Notes: a model not told the origin generated them from the letters alone. A stretch of 10,661 nucleotides of DNA from JACPXH01 sp964409225 (GCA_964409225.1 CAYPCM010000023.1:1-10661); one strand, 5' to 3'. Positions 1 through 6,763 are shown, counted from the stretch's first letter. Numbers and translations are program-made.

Positions 1-368
1 ATTGTACCGAGCAACTTTTTGGCTTGCAAGCTCGAAAGATACGCCTGTGGATAAAGCTCTAATGCGAGAGATGGCCGCCCGCGGCGGTCCTGAAGCGACA
101 TCCGCAGCCGACATAAGATGGATTATGGGCCGCCGCATGTCGGCTAAGCAAAATTTCGCACAGCCGCGATACCTTAAGCCATAACGTAGTGGATATAATG
201 GCCCCGAACGCGGCGAGCGAAAGCGGCGAAGGCGCCAGAGCCAGAATGCCTCACATCATGGCGACCGCGGTTTTGCGCAGCTGACATGCGGCGGCCACTA
301 CACGGACACCAAGCGAACGATCGCTGAGGGACCCGCCGCAGGCGGAAACGGTTAGGCATTTCCTGCGG
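1..368. other. Non-coding region downstream of rny
   Basis: I see no credible gene in this stretch. Short open frames exist on both strands but have no recognisable domain and cross strong palindromes. The main content is a 26-nt inverted repeat (128-153 and 271-296), a smaller hairpin GCCGACAT/ATGTCGGC (107-114 and 137-144) that competes with its left arm, and a hairpin at 335-369 touching the rny stop codon. A TATAAT at 194-199 has no convincing -35 partner. The region could hold a structured RNA or a degenerate repeat element, but nothing matched an RNA family I know. Confidence 0.6.
128..296. repeat. 26-nt inverted repeat, 117-nt spacer
   Basis: The left arm (128-153, beginning GGCCGCCGCATGTC) and the reverse complement of the right arm (271-296) agree at 23 of 26 positions, with the first 14 identical. 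The differences are at arm positions 15, 19 and 20. I see no target-site duplication flanking the arms and no transposase between them. It could be the termini of a small non-autonomous element, or the base of a long RNA stem. Its identity is unknown. Confidence 0.7.
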
Positions 369-369
369 C
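335..369 (-). terminator. Possible weak terminator of rny
   Basis: The arms GCCGCAGG (335-342) and CCTGCGGC (362-369) are perfectly complementary with a 19-nt loop, and the second arm touches the last base of the rny stop codon. A competing small pairing GGAAA/TTTCC lies at 344-348 and 359-363. There is no T-tract after the stem on the minus strand, so intrinsic termination is doubtful. It may only protect the 3' end. Confidence 0.3.
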
Positions 370-1898
370 TATTTGGCGTATTCCACCGCCCGCAACTCGC
401 GAATCACATTCACTTTGATCTCTCCCGGATAGCGCAATTCTTCCTCAATCCGATCCGCAATGTCGCGAGCAAGCTTCATGGCCGCATAGTCATCCACCTT
501 TTCTGGCGTTACAAACACCCGCACCTCGCGGCCGGCCTGAATGGCATAAACCTTTTCCACGCCCTCAAAAGACGTGGCCACCTTTTCAAGTTCTTCTAGA
601 CGCTTGATGTAGTTTTCAACCGTGTCGCGCCGGGCACCCGGACGGGCCGCTGAAATCGCTTCGGCCGCCGCCACAATGAGCGCTTCGGGTGTGCGGAACG
701 GGTAGTCCTCGTGATGCGCCTCCATGGCCTGAATGACGGGCTCGGCCACGCTATATTTCGAGAGAATCTTGCGGCCAAGCTCGAGGTGAGAGCCCTCAAC
801 TTCATGATCAATGGCTTTGCCGATGTCGTGCAGAAGCGCGGCGCGCTTGGCCACCTCCTCGTCCGCGCCCAGTTCTTTGGCAATCATGGTGGCGAGATGC
901 GCGGCTTCAATCGAGTGAAGTAACACGTTTTGACCATAGGAAACTCGAAACGCCAGCCGCCCCAGAAGTTGCACCAAGGGTTGCGGGAAGTCGAGAATGC
1001 CGGTTTCGTAGACCGCCGCTTCGCCGGCTTCCTGAATTTTCTTTTTCATCTCGGCGCGCGCTTCTTCCACTTTCTCCTCAATGCGCGCGGGCTGTATGCG
1101 GCCGTCAGCCACGAGTTTAGCCACTGCCATTTTGGCAACCTCACGCCGGATGGGATCAAACGACGACAGAGTAATGGCGCCGGGCGTATCGTCAACAATG
1201 ATGTCAACGCCCGTGAGCCGCTCCAGCGCTTTAATATTGCGGCCCTCACGGCCGATAATCCGGCCTTTCATTTCGTCATCCGGCAAAGCCACCACTGACG
1301 TCGTTATATCGGCGACATGCGTGCGCGAATAGCGCTGGATGGCCGTGGCCATAATTTCGCGGGCGCGCGCTTCAACCGCATCGAGGTTGCCTTGCTCGAG
1401 CTTTTGAAGATGTCGGCCCAGAGCTTCGGACGATTTCGTCTCGGCCAAACGCATGATTTCCTGCTTGGCTTCGGCCTCGGTGAGTTTGGCTACCTCGGCT
1501 AGTTTCGCGTCGGCCTTGGCGCGTGCCGCCTCCACTTCTTCCCTAACAGCCCTTACCCGCTCAATCTTCTCGGCAAGTTCCGCGCCGGCCTTCTCGGCAC
1601 CTGCCAGCCTATGCTCCAAAAGCTCCTCGCGTTTGAGAATGCGTTCTTCGTGGCGCTCGAGCGCGTGTTCACGCTCCTTGGCCTCGCGCTGGGCCTCTTC
1701 GACTATCTTAACCGACTTGTCTTTGGCCTTAAGAAGGGTCTCGCGTGCTTCGGTCTTGGCATCCTCAACGAGTTTCGTGAGCTTGGCCTCGATTGAACCG
1801 GCCTGCTTTTTGGCTATCGTCTGGCGCGCGAAGTAGCCGGCGACGGCACCTCCGAACAACCCCGCCACGGCCGCGGCCAGAATGAAGTACTGTTCCAT
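369..1898 (-). CDS. rny: Ribonuclease Y (endoribonuclease)
   Basis: RNase Y is a membrane-anchored endoribonuclease that starts mRNA decay and processing in many bacteria lacking RNase E. The 509-aa product has the full family architecture and usual length. There is one N-terminal membrane helix (about residues 5-23), then a long charged coiled coil (about 30-180). A KH RNA-binding domain follows (about 203-266) with the GRIIGREGRNIK core at 212-223, and then an HD metal-phosphohydrolase domain (about 325-418). The HD residues are visible: H328, H357-D358 in LLHDIGKA, and the HH of HHEDYPF at 395-396. The start is ATG at 1898 with no strong Shine-Dalgarno sequence; GGAAC lies somewhat far upstream. 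A near-consensus promoter sits about 50 bases before the start, so the gene is probably transcribed alone, divergently from gpmI. Identification is secure; I see no damage or missing motif. Confidence 0.97.
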   Translation of the reverse strand: MEQYFILAAAVAGLFGGAVAGYFARQTIAKKQAGSIEAKLTKLVEDAKTEARETLLKAKDKSVKIVEEAQREAKEREHALERHEERILKREELLEHRLAGAEKAGAELAEKIERVRAVREEVEAARAKADAKLAEVAKLTEAEAKQEIMRLAETKSSEALGRHLQKLEQGNLDAVEARAREIMATAIQRYSRTHVADITTSVVALPDDEMKGRIIGREGRNIKALERLTGVDIIVDDTPGAITLSSFDPIRREVAKMAVAKLVADGRIQPARIEEKVEEARAEMKKKIQEAGEAAVYETGILDFPQPLVQLLGRLAFRVSYGQNVLLHSIEAAHLATMIAKELGADEEVAKRAALLHDIGKAIDHEVEGSHLELGRKILSKYSVAEPVIQAMEAHHEDYPFRTPEALIVAAAEAISAARPGARRDTVENYIKRLEELEKVATSFEGVEKVYAIQAGREVRVFVTPEKVDDYAAMKLARDIADRIEEELRYPGEIKVNVIRELRAVEYAK

Positions 1899-1947
1899 GA
1901 AATTGTTGCAGTTCCGTTAACATGAAAGTTTTTGAATAGGTCTTTGA

Positions 1948-1976
1948 AGTATAGCAGGGCAGGGACGCGGTGTCAA
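1948..1976 (-). promoter_or_regulatory. Sigma70-type promoter of rny
   Basis: Read on the minus strand there is a perfect -35 TTGACA (1971-1976), a 17-base spacer and a -10 TATACT (1948-1953, five of six consensus). TG stands one base before the -10, making it an extended -10. Transcription would begin near 1941, giving a leader of roughly 43 bases. This is the best promoter match in the window. Confidence 0.75.
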
Positions 1977-2019
1977 AACTCGTTAAAAATCTAAACAGTG
2001 TCTTCCAAGAGGGGGTAAG

Positions 2020-2118
2020 CCCCGTTAGAGATATGGCGCGAAGAGATCTAGGTGGTATTAGGGCAAAATGTGAGCTTTTCCTTAAACGGGTTCAATACTA
2101 TATAAATCTCTAGCGGGG
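2020..2118. repeat. Inverted repeat CCCCGTTAGAGAT
   Basis: CCCCGTTAGAGAT (2020-2032) is complementary at 12 of 13 positions to ATCTCTAGCGGGG (2106-2118), with 73 bases between. The left arm can also form a small GGGG-TAAG-CCCC hairpin (2012-2023). The interior carries no gene. It may be the ends of a tiny repeat element or a long-range leader stem. No target duplication is evident. Confidence 0.55.
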
Positions 2119-2137
2119 TAAATTTTCAATCAATTTG

Positions 2138-2204
2138 TGTCATTCTGGCGAAAGCCAGAATCCATACTTTATGCCGTGGATTCCGGGTCGAGCCCGGAAT
2201 GACA
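2138..2204. repeat. Composite palindromic intergenic repeat
   Basis: Two hairpins stand in tandem: ATTCTGGC-GAAA-GCCAGAAT (2142-2161) and ATTCCGGG-TCGAG-CCCGGAAT (2180-2200). The outer halves are also complementary to each other: TGTCATTCTGG pairs with CCGGAATGACA, and CCAGAATCCA with TGGATTCCGG, allowing for single mismatches. The block can therefore fold as two stems or as one long stem. The TGTCATTC...GAATCCA wording resembles a widespread class of dispersed bacterial palindromic repeats with variable stem bases. That resemblance is from memory, not from a search. Confidence 0.7.
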
Positions 2205-2217
2205 ATTACGATTGTCA
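2200..2217. promoter_or_regulatory. Palindrome overlapping the gpmI -35 box
   Basis: TGACAAT-TACG-ATTGTCA is a perfect 7-bp inverted repeat with a 4-base centre. It joins the end of the composite repeat to the -35 element of the candidate gpmI promoter. By position it could act as an operator, but it may simply be part of the repeat element. Confidence 0.35.
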
Positions 2218-2242
2218 AATCCATTGATAATTGATTTATAAT
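2212..2242 (+). promoter_or_regulatory. Candidate promoter of gpmI
   Basis: A perfect -10 TATAAT (2237-2242) is preceded by TTGTCA (2212-2217, five of six to the -35 consensus) with a long 19-base spacer. A start near 2249 would leave a leader of about 79 bases before the gpmI ATG. A second weaker -10-like TATACT lies at 2271-2276 without a good -35. Confidence 0.45.
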
Positions 2243-2327
2243 AAAACTTCCCTTCTCCCTACTTGCGCCATATACTGGAACAATGGACATGAAATTCGCA
2301 GCGCTTCTATAAAAAACTGGACCAACC

Positions 2328-3902
2328 ATGCCTTTCAAATCCGTCGCTCTGATTATTTTAGACGGCTTCGGCGTGGGGCCTCATCACGAAGGCAACGCCA
2401 TCACCACTGCCAATACGCCCACGCTTAAAACGATCGAGGCCGAGTGGGCCTTCACGCAGCTTAGTGCTGCGGGCATTGCCGTGGGCCTACCCTGGGGAGA
2501 GGCCGGAAACTCCGAAGTTGGACACCTAACCATGGGTTCGGGCCGCGTCATTTACCAAAGCGCCCTTCGAATCAACTATGCCATCAAAGACGGCTCATTT
2601 TTCTCGAACACGGCTTTGACGCAGGCAACTAACCATGTCCAGCAACATCATTCAAAGTTGCACCTGGTCGGGTTATTGACGAACGGAATCGTGCACGCGT
2701 CTTTTGAGCACCTGGAAGCGCTGGTGGAGCTGGCCCGGCGTGCAGGTCTCACCGAGACATACTTGCATCTTTTCACCGATGGCCGCGACAGCTTACCAAA
2801 ATCCGGTAGCGGCCTTGTGGCAAAACTCGAAGAAAAGCTCGCGCAAGCCGGCGTGGGCCGGATCGCCACTCTTATAGGTCGAGACTTTGCCATGGATCGC
2901 GACGGTAATTGGGACCGCATTGAAACTACGTGGCGATGCCTGTTCGAAGGACGCGGCAACCCCGCACCGAATGCCCAAACAGCGCTCGGAGCTTATTACG
3001 AAAAAGGATTTACCGATTCTGACGTCCCGGCCACAGTGATCACTGCCGCCAACGGAACGCCCCGAGCGACCATCGGCGCGGGAGATGCGATCATCTGCTT
3101 TAACTTCCGTGAAGACAGCATGCGCCAGATCGCGCATGCGATCGCCGACCCGGACTTCCACTCATTCGACCGACCCGCGGTGCCGAAGAACCTGTGCGCG
3201 ATAAGCATGACTGCCTATGAGACGAGGCTCGCCATGCAGGTTGCCTTCCCTGCGCCCATCATCACCGACTGCCTCGCCGAAGTGGTTGCGCAGGCGGACA
3301 AAAAACAGCTGCGCATCGCAGAAACTGAAAAATATGCGCACGTGACCTACTTCTTCAACGGCATGCGCGAGGACCCCTTCCCTGGCGAAGAACGTATCCT
3401 CATCCCCTCGGCCGAACCGGTCCACCCCGAAGAGAACCCCGAGATGCACGCGGCTGACATCGCGGCGAAAGTGATCGAGCGGATGCGCGCGCGGACCTCT
3501 GACCTTATCGTCGCCAACTTTGCGAACGCCGACATGGTGGGGCACACCGGCGATCTTGCCGCAACCCGACGTGCAGTCGAAGCGATCGACCGCGCACTCG
3601 CCCAAATTCTGTCGGCTGCAGACCCGACAGAAACGGCACTCATCATCACCTCTGACCACGGCAATGCCGAAGAGAAACTCGACCCCAAAACGGGCCACGT
3701 AAAAACCGCTCACACCACAAATCCGGTTCCCTGTTTTCTGATCGCTCAAGGGTTTGAGCGGCCGAAAACGCCCGAACAGATAGACCAGGCGAAACAGGAA
3801 GTGAGGGGACTGCTCACGGACATCGCGCCCACCGTGCTCGAACTCCTCGGGCTCGCCAAACCCGAGGCGATGACCGGTCAGAGTTTACTCAAGTTTCTCT
3901 AA
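2328..3902 (+). CDS. gpmI: 2,3-bisphosphoglycerate-independent phosphoglycerate mutase
   Basis: This enzyme interconverts 3- and 2-phosphoglycerate in lower glycolysis and gluconeogenesis, using two metal ions (usually Mn2+) and a phosphoserine intermediate. The 524-aa product is full length for the alkaline-phosphatase-superfamily type. Metal ligand D12 lies in LDGFG and catalytic S62 in GNSEVGH. TDGRD is at 150-154, GRDFAMDRD at 184-192 and FNFRED at 258-263. ADMVGHTG (401-408) supplies D402 and H406, SDHGNAE (442-448) supplies D443 and H444, and H462 lies in HTTNP. All expected active-site residues are present. The start is ATG at 2328 because the conserved N-terminal strand begins immediately after it; only a weak GGACC precedes it. 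The gene is followed after 22 bases by the putative glycosylase gene, so the two are probably cotranscribed. It is read divergently from rny. Confidence 0.97.
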   Translation: MPFKSVALIILDGFGVGPHHEGNAITTANTPTLKTIEAEWAFTQLSAAGIAVGLPWGEAGNSEVGHLTMGSGRVIYQSALRINYAIKDGSFFSNTALTQATNHVQQHHSKLHLVGLLTNGIVHASFEHLEALVELARRAGLTETYLHLFTDGRDSLPKSGSGLVAKLEEKLAQAGVGRIATLIGRDFAMDRDGNWDRIETTWRCLFEGRGNPAPNAQTALGAYYEKGFTDSDVPATVITAANGTPRATIGAGDAIICFNFREDSMRQIAHAIADPDFHSFDRPAVPKNLCAISMTAYETRLAMQVAFPAPIITDCLAEVVAQADKKQLRIAETEKYAHVTYFFNGMREDPFPGEERILIPSAEPVHPEENPEMHAADIAAKVIERMRARTSDLIVANFANADMVGHTGDLAATRRAVEAIDRALAQILSAADPTETALIITSDHGNAEEKLDPKTGHVKTAHTTNPVPCFLIAQGFERPKTPEQIDQAKQEVRGLLTDIAPTVLELLGLAKPEAMTGQSLLKFL

Positions 3903-3924
3903 CGGTAAACTGACGTTATCTGCG

Positions 3925-4653
3925 ATGCCTCAAAAAAGGGTACTGGAAAAAATACGAAGACTCCACCAGGCCTTTCTCAACGGCGAACTGGGGAGTCTGA
4001 TCAAACATGAAGTCCACCCAGAATTACCGAGTGGAAGCAGAGAAAACTATCTATACTTCACCCTCCCCTGCTGCATCAACTTCCAGAGAAACTCGCCGGC
4101 GCTATGGCAAAGCGCACTCACGACCTACCAAGATCCCACTACAAACTACCTGTTTTTCCCGGAGAAAATCCGGGCACGACGGCCGCAAGAAGTAAGGCGC
4201 GATCTGGTCCAATATCGATTGGCGCTGCAGACCAATACCCACCCGAACATTTGGACGTCCATCTGCGCCACCCTACGAACCCACTACGAAAATAACCCAA
4301 GAAATATCCTTGCAGAAGGCGGTTACGACGTATGCAAAGTTATTCAAAACCTCCAGCACCACAAGAAACATCTCTTCCCCTACCTCGGGGGCATCAAGCT
4401 GTCGAACTATTGGCTTTTCATCATATCGCGATTCACCGATGCGCCCCTGGAAAATGTTGAAGAAATTTCGATCATCCCCGATGCCCACGTGGTGCGCAGC
4501 ACGGTGAAGCTCGGCCTTGCCCGGCCAGGAGTAACGCCCGGAGAGATCGAGGCAATCTGGAGGCCAATCGTAAAGAAACTCGTCATACGCCCAGGAGAGA
4601 TGCATTCGGCCCTCTGGAGGTGGTCAAGGGATAGATTCGTTCTCGAGCTGTAA
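3925..4653 (+). CDS. Putative HhH-GPD superfamily DNA glycosylase
   Basis: No named family is obvious across the 242 residues, but the C-terminal half carries the pattern of HhH-GPD base-excision glycosylases. FPYLGGIKLSNYWL (151-164) resembles the hairpin segment GVGRKTANVVL of endonuclease III and places K158 at the catalytic lysine. SIIPDAHVVRSTVKLGL (182-198) resembles the VDTHVxRVxxRLG motif and places D186 at the catalytic aspartate. The K-to-D spacing of 28 exceeds the 18-19 of EndoIII and OGG1, and is nearer the roughly 32 I recall for archaeal AGOG. The cysteines (C49, C50, C114, C137) do not form the EndoIII iron-sulphur pattern. The N-terminal half (about 40-125) is rich in aromatics and lacks a motif I know. 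No signal peptide or membrane helix is visible. It likely shares the gpmI transcript and ends before a strong terminator. Reality as a gene is very likely; the glycosylase role is inference and the substrate unknown. Confidence 0.6.
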   Translation: MPQKRVLEKIRRLHQAFLNGELGSLIKHEVHPELPSGSRENYLYFTLPCCINFQRNSPALWQSALTTYQDPTTNYLFFPEKIRARRPQEVRRDLVQYRLALQTNTHPNIWTSICATLRTHYENNPRNILAEGGYDVCKVIQNLQHHKKHLFPYLGGIKLSNYWLFIISRFTDAPLENVEEISIIPDAHVVRSTVKLGLARPGVTPGEIEAIWRPIVKKLVIRPGEMHSALWRWSRDRFVLEL

Positions 4654-4666
4654 AGACAACAAATAG

Positions 4667-4693
4667 TGCGGCCCCGCCTTCGGCGGGGCCGCA
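4667..4693. terminator. Bidirectional terminator between convergent genes
   Basis: TGCGGCCCCGCC (4667-4678) and its perfect complement (4682-4693) form a 12-bp GC-rich stem around a TTC loop. The hairpin lies between the stop of the rightward glycosylase gene (4653) and the stop of leftward clpP (4703), so it can serve both. On the minus strand the stem is followed by CTATTTGTTG, moderately T-rich. The plus side (TACGTTCATTC) has no real T-tract. Confidence 0.75.
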
Positions 4694-4702
4694 TACGTTC
4701 AT

Positions 4703-5335
4703 TCATTCTTCCGGTTTCGTTTTCCCGTTCTTCGACAGCCGGAGCTTGGCCTTGTTTTTGACCGAGAAAATTTCGTCTATGATGCCGTAGTTTTTCGCTT
4801 CTTCAGCTGACATGTAAAAATTACGGTCTGTGTCGTGCTCGATTTTGGCAAGGGGTTGGCCGGTGTGTTTGGCCAGAATGTGATTTAACTTCTGCTTGAT
4901 TCGAATGATGTGGTCGGCTTCGATGGCAATCTCAACCGCTTGCCCTTCGGCCCCGCCCATCACCTGATGAATCATCACCTCGGCATTGGGCAACGTGTAG
5001 CGCTTGCCCTTGGTGCCTGCCCCCAGAAGAATGGCTGCCCCCGACGCCGCGACTCCAATACAGATCGTGGCGACCTCACATTTGAGATACTGCATGGTGT
5101 CATAAACAGCCAGCGTTGAGGTTACAACGCCGCCCGGCGAATTGATGTAAAGCGATATGGGCTTAGTGTCGTCTTGCGACTCTAAAAACAACATTTGCGC
5201 GATGACGGTATTGGCCACCGGATCAGTGATAGGACCGCCAAGAAACACGATCCGCTCTCGCAAAAGCCGCGAATAGATGTCGTAGGCGCGTTCGCCGAAC
5301 TGTGACTTTTCTATAACGGTGGGAATTAAGTACAT
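4703..5335 (-). CDS. clpP: ATP-dependent Clp protease proteolytic subunit ClpP
   Basis: ClpP forms the double-heptamer serine-peptidase barrel that degrades proteins unfolded by ClpX, ClpA or ClpC in the cytoplasm. The 210-aa product has normal family length and an intact triad: S98 in GVAASGAA, H123 in MIHQV and D168 in EHDTDRN. The conserved GKRYTLPNAEVMIHQ (110-124) and MSAEEAKNYGIID (175-187) segments are present. The residue before AAS is V where Q is usual (GQAAS), and GA replaces MG after the serine. The start at ATG 5335 leaves a short N-terminus (MYLIPTVIEK) matching the processed form of ClpP, so a propeptide is minimal or absent. No Shine-Dalgarno is visible. It lies 117 bases downstream of tig in the same direction, the familiar tig-clpP order, but clpX is not next; a terminator follows. 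It may be cotranscribed with tig through the AT-rich spacer. Confidence 0.96.
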   Translation of the reverse strand: MYLIPTVIEKSQFGERAYDIYSRLLRERIVFLGGPITDPVANTVIAQMLFLESQDDTKPISLYINSPGGVVTSTLAVYDTMQYLKCEVATICIGVAASGAAILLGAGTKGKRYTLPNAEVMIHQVMGGAEGQAVEIAIEADHIIRIKQKLNHILAKHTGQPLAKIEHDTDRNFYMSAEEAKNYGIIDEIFSVKNKAKLRLSKNGKTKPEE

Positions 5336-5343
5336 GGATTCGT

Positions 5344-5434
5344 AATTTTCAATTTTCTAATCTTCAATCAATGATTCAATGATTCAATGATTCAATTTTC
5401 AACAACGTGTTTGATAATTGGGAAATTGAAAATT
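5344..5434. repeat. AT-rich repeat array between tig and clpP
   Basis: Three exact tandem copies of CAATGATT (5369-5392) plus a partial CAAT are framed by a perfect 12-nt inverted repeat: AATTTTCAATTT (5344-5355) and AAATTGAAAATT (5423-5434). The words TTCAATCAAT (5363-5372) and TTGATAATTG (5411-5420) also occur exactly at 2125-2134 and 2224-2233 in the rny/gpmI spacer, so this is a recurring intergenic sequence type. No clear clpP promoter can be separated from the repetitive background. Confidence 0.65.
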
Positions 5435-5452
5435 CATTTTGCTTCGTACTAA

Positions 5453-6730
5453 CTACGCCGCATCAAGCAACTCCAACACTTTCTCCGTCCTCAACATTCC
5501 CCGAGTATACGCCTCAACCTGGCTCGGGTCAATCGTTTCTTCGGCTGCCTTGAGAGAATCGAATTGCGCCAGGACCATGCGACTACGCTCCGCTATTTCT
5601 TCGGCACTCGGGACCACGGCCGTAACTTTGGCAATAGCCCGGATGACAAGGTTGTTTTTGGCGCGCTTGAGCGCCCCGGGCTGCAACTCTTTTCGAAATT
5701 CGTCTTCGGTCTTGCCTATGTGCCGAAGGTAATCAGCGAGGTTAGCGCCGCCATGCTCGAAGGTGTGACCAAGATCATGAACCATGCGTTCTATTTCGGC
5801 CTCCACAAGCCGATCCGGAACCTCAACGGTTGTCTTTTCGGCAATGGCTGTCAAGATGCGCTCGCGACGACCGTTGCGCGCTGCCTCTGTTTTTTCCACT
5901 TTGATACCCTCGCGTACACTGTCCCGGAGTGCGCTCAAATCGGAAAAATTGCCCACGGCCCTAGCAAATTCATCCGTCAACTCCGGCACGGTACGCTCGT
6001 CTAGTCGGCGCACAATAACGTCAAACTCGACCTCCTTGCCCGCAATCGCCTTCTGCGGAAAATCATCCGGCACGCGCAGAGAAAAGGCCTTGTGATCGCC
6101 TGATTTAAGTCCGATCAGTGCCTCTTCGAAGCCGGGCACGAACCGACCCTCGCCGAGAACGACCGGATGGTTCTTGCTCTCGCCGCCTGCCAGCGCCACG
6201 CCGCCGCTGCGAACGGTGAAGTCCACCTCGAGTTGATCACCTGTTTTAGCAGACCGATCAACCGGCGTAAGGCGCGCCCGCGAACGCTGCAACCGCGCTA
6301 GCGTCCCTGCCACCTCCTCATCGGAAACAGAAACCGTCTCGCGCGGCACGCTAGCAGCGGTGGCCCGCCAATCCGGCAGCTTAACCTCCGGCGCAATCGG
6401 CACTTCGACGCGGTACACAAACGGATTTTGGCGCGCAATCTTAAGCACTTCGGCTTCGGGCGCGCCGATTGGTTCAAGCCCCGCGTCTTTGACGACTTCG
6501 GGATACGTACGTTCGAGAGCCAGACGGCTCGCCTCTTGAAAAACATGCCTCTCCCCCACTCGCGAGGCCACAATCGCCGACGGCACCTGGCCGGGCCGAA
6601 AACCGTCCGCGGAAAATCCCTTGGCGAACCCAGAGAGCGCTTGGTCGTAGTAGCGCTCGAACTCCTCGGCGGTAAGTTCAACTGTAATGGCCACTACTGA
6701 CTGAGGCCTGTGTTCAATACTGACTTGCAT
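5453..6730 (-). CDS. tig: Trigger factor (ribosome-associated chaperone and prolyl isomerase)
   Basis: Trigger factor binds the ribosomal tunnel exit and shields nascent chains in the cytoplasm. The 425-aa product has all three domains. The N-terminal ribosome-binding domain (about 1-115) carries the GFRPGQVP signature loop at 43-50. An FKBP-type PPIase domain (about 155-245) includes VVLGEGRFVPGFEEALIGLK (190-209). A helical C-terminal substrate-binding domain spans about 250-425. Length is near the usual 430-450, so it is complete. The start is ATG at 6730 because the family alignment begins with MQVSIEHRP. The stretch before it has no Shine-Dalgarno but carries the TCGAGATA repeat. It follows hppA after 326 bases occupied mainly by a palindromic element and precedes clpP, the common pairing of folding and proteolysis genes. 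No promoter could be assigned with confidence. Confidence 0.96.
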   Translation of the reverse strand: MQVSIEHRPQSVVAITVELTAEEFERYYDQALSGFAKGFSADGFRPGQVPSAIVASRVGERHVFQEASRLALERTYPEVVKDAGLEPIGAPEAEVLKIARQNPFVYRVEVPIAPEVKLPDWRATAASVPRETVSVSDEEVAGTLARLQRSRARLTPVDRSAKTGDQLEVDFTVRSGGVALAGGESKNHPVVLGEGRFVPGFEEALIGLKSGDHKAFSLRVPDDFPQKAIAGKEVEFDVIVRRLDERTVPELTDEFARAVGNFSDLSALRDSVREGIKVEKTEAARNGRRERILTAIAEKTTVEVPDRLVEAEIERMVHDLGHTFEHGGANLADYLRHIGKTEDEFRKELQPGALKRAKNNLVIRAIAKVTAVVPSAEEIAERSRMVLAQFDSLKAAEETIDPSQVEAYTRGMLRTEKVLELLDAA

Positions 6731-6737
6731 ACCAAAA

Positions 6738-6763
6738 CGACATGTCGAGATATCGAGATATCG
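6738..6763. repeat. CGACATGTCG palindrome and TCGAGATA direct repeats
   Basis: Just upstream of tig, a perfect 10-bp palindrome CGACATGTCG (6738-6747) runs into two exact TCGAGATA units (6745-6760) followed by TCG. On the tig mRNA this would fall within about 35 bases of the start codon. It may be an operator, a small tandem array or leader structure; nothing distinguishes these. Confidence 0.5.

Larger units (their letters stand above)
1899..2327. other. Divergent rny/gpmI intergenic region
   Basis: This 429-base non-coding stretch contains, in order, the rny promoter (1948-1976), a 13-nt inverted repeat (2020-2032 and 2106-2118), an AT-rich patch sharing words with the tig-clpP spacer (2121-2136), a composite palindromic repeat (2138-2204), a short palindrome (2200-2217) and a candidate gpmI promoter (2212-2242). 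Open frames crossing it on either strand run through the palindromes and have no recognisable content. The length and density of repeats suggest accumulated repeat elements as well as regulation. Confidence 0.7.

Noticed and set aside
47..55. TGTGGATAA, a perfect DnaA-box match
   Set aside because: It is a single copy with no second box nearby, no dnaA or dnaN, and no AT-rich unwinding element, so an origin is not supported.
2..184. 60-aa rightward open frame at the left edge
   Set aside because: It crosses the hairpin and the left arm of the inverted repeat, has no recognisable domain or ribosome site, and shares GRRMSA-QN with the opposite-strand frame only because the DNA is an inverted repeat.
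174..359. 61-aa leftward open frame downstream of rny
   Set aside because: Arg-rich composition, no homology I recognise, and it contains the other arm of the inverted repeat; most likely a chance frame.
1453..1836. 127-aa Ser/Ala-rich frame antisense to the rny coiled-coil region
   Set aside because: Its composition is what the opposite strand of an Ala/Glu-rich coiled coil gives, and rny itself is unambiguous.
2088..2098. GGGTTCAATAC resembling a tRNA T-loop
   Set aside because: The flanking bases do not form a T-stem and no acceptor, D or anticodon arm fits around it.
3162..3749. 195-aa frame antisense to gpmI
   Set aside because: It overlaps a gene with every catalytic motif intact and has no recognisable domain.
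5369..5396. Tandem CAATGATT units considered as a CRISPR-like array
   Set aside because: The units are 8 bp and directly adjacent, with no spacers and no cas genes in the window.
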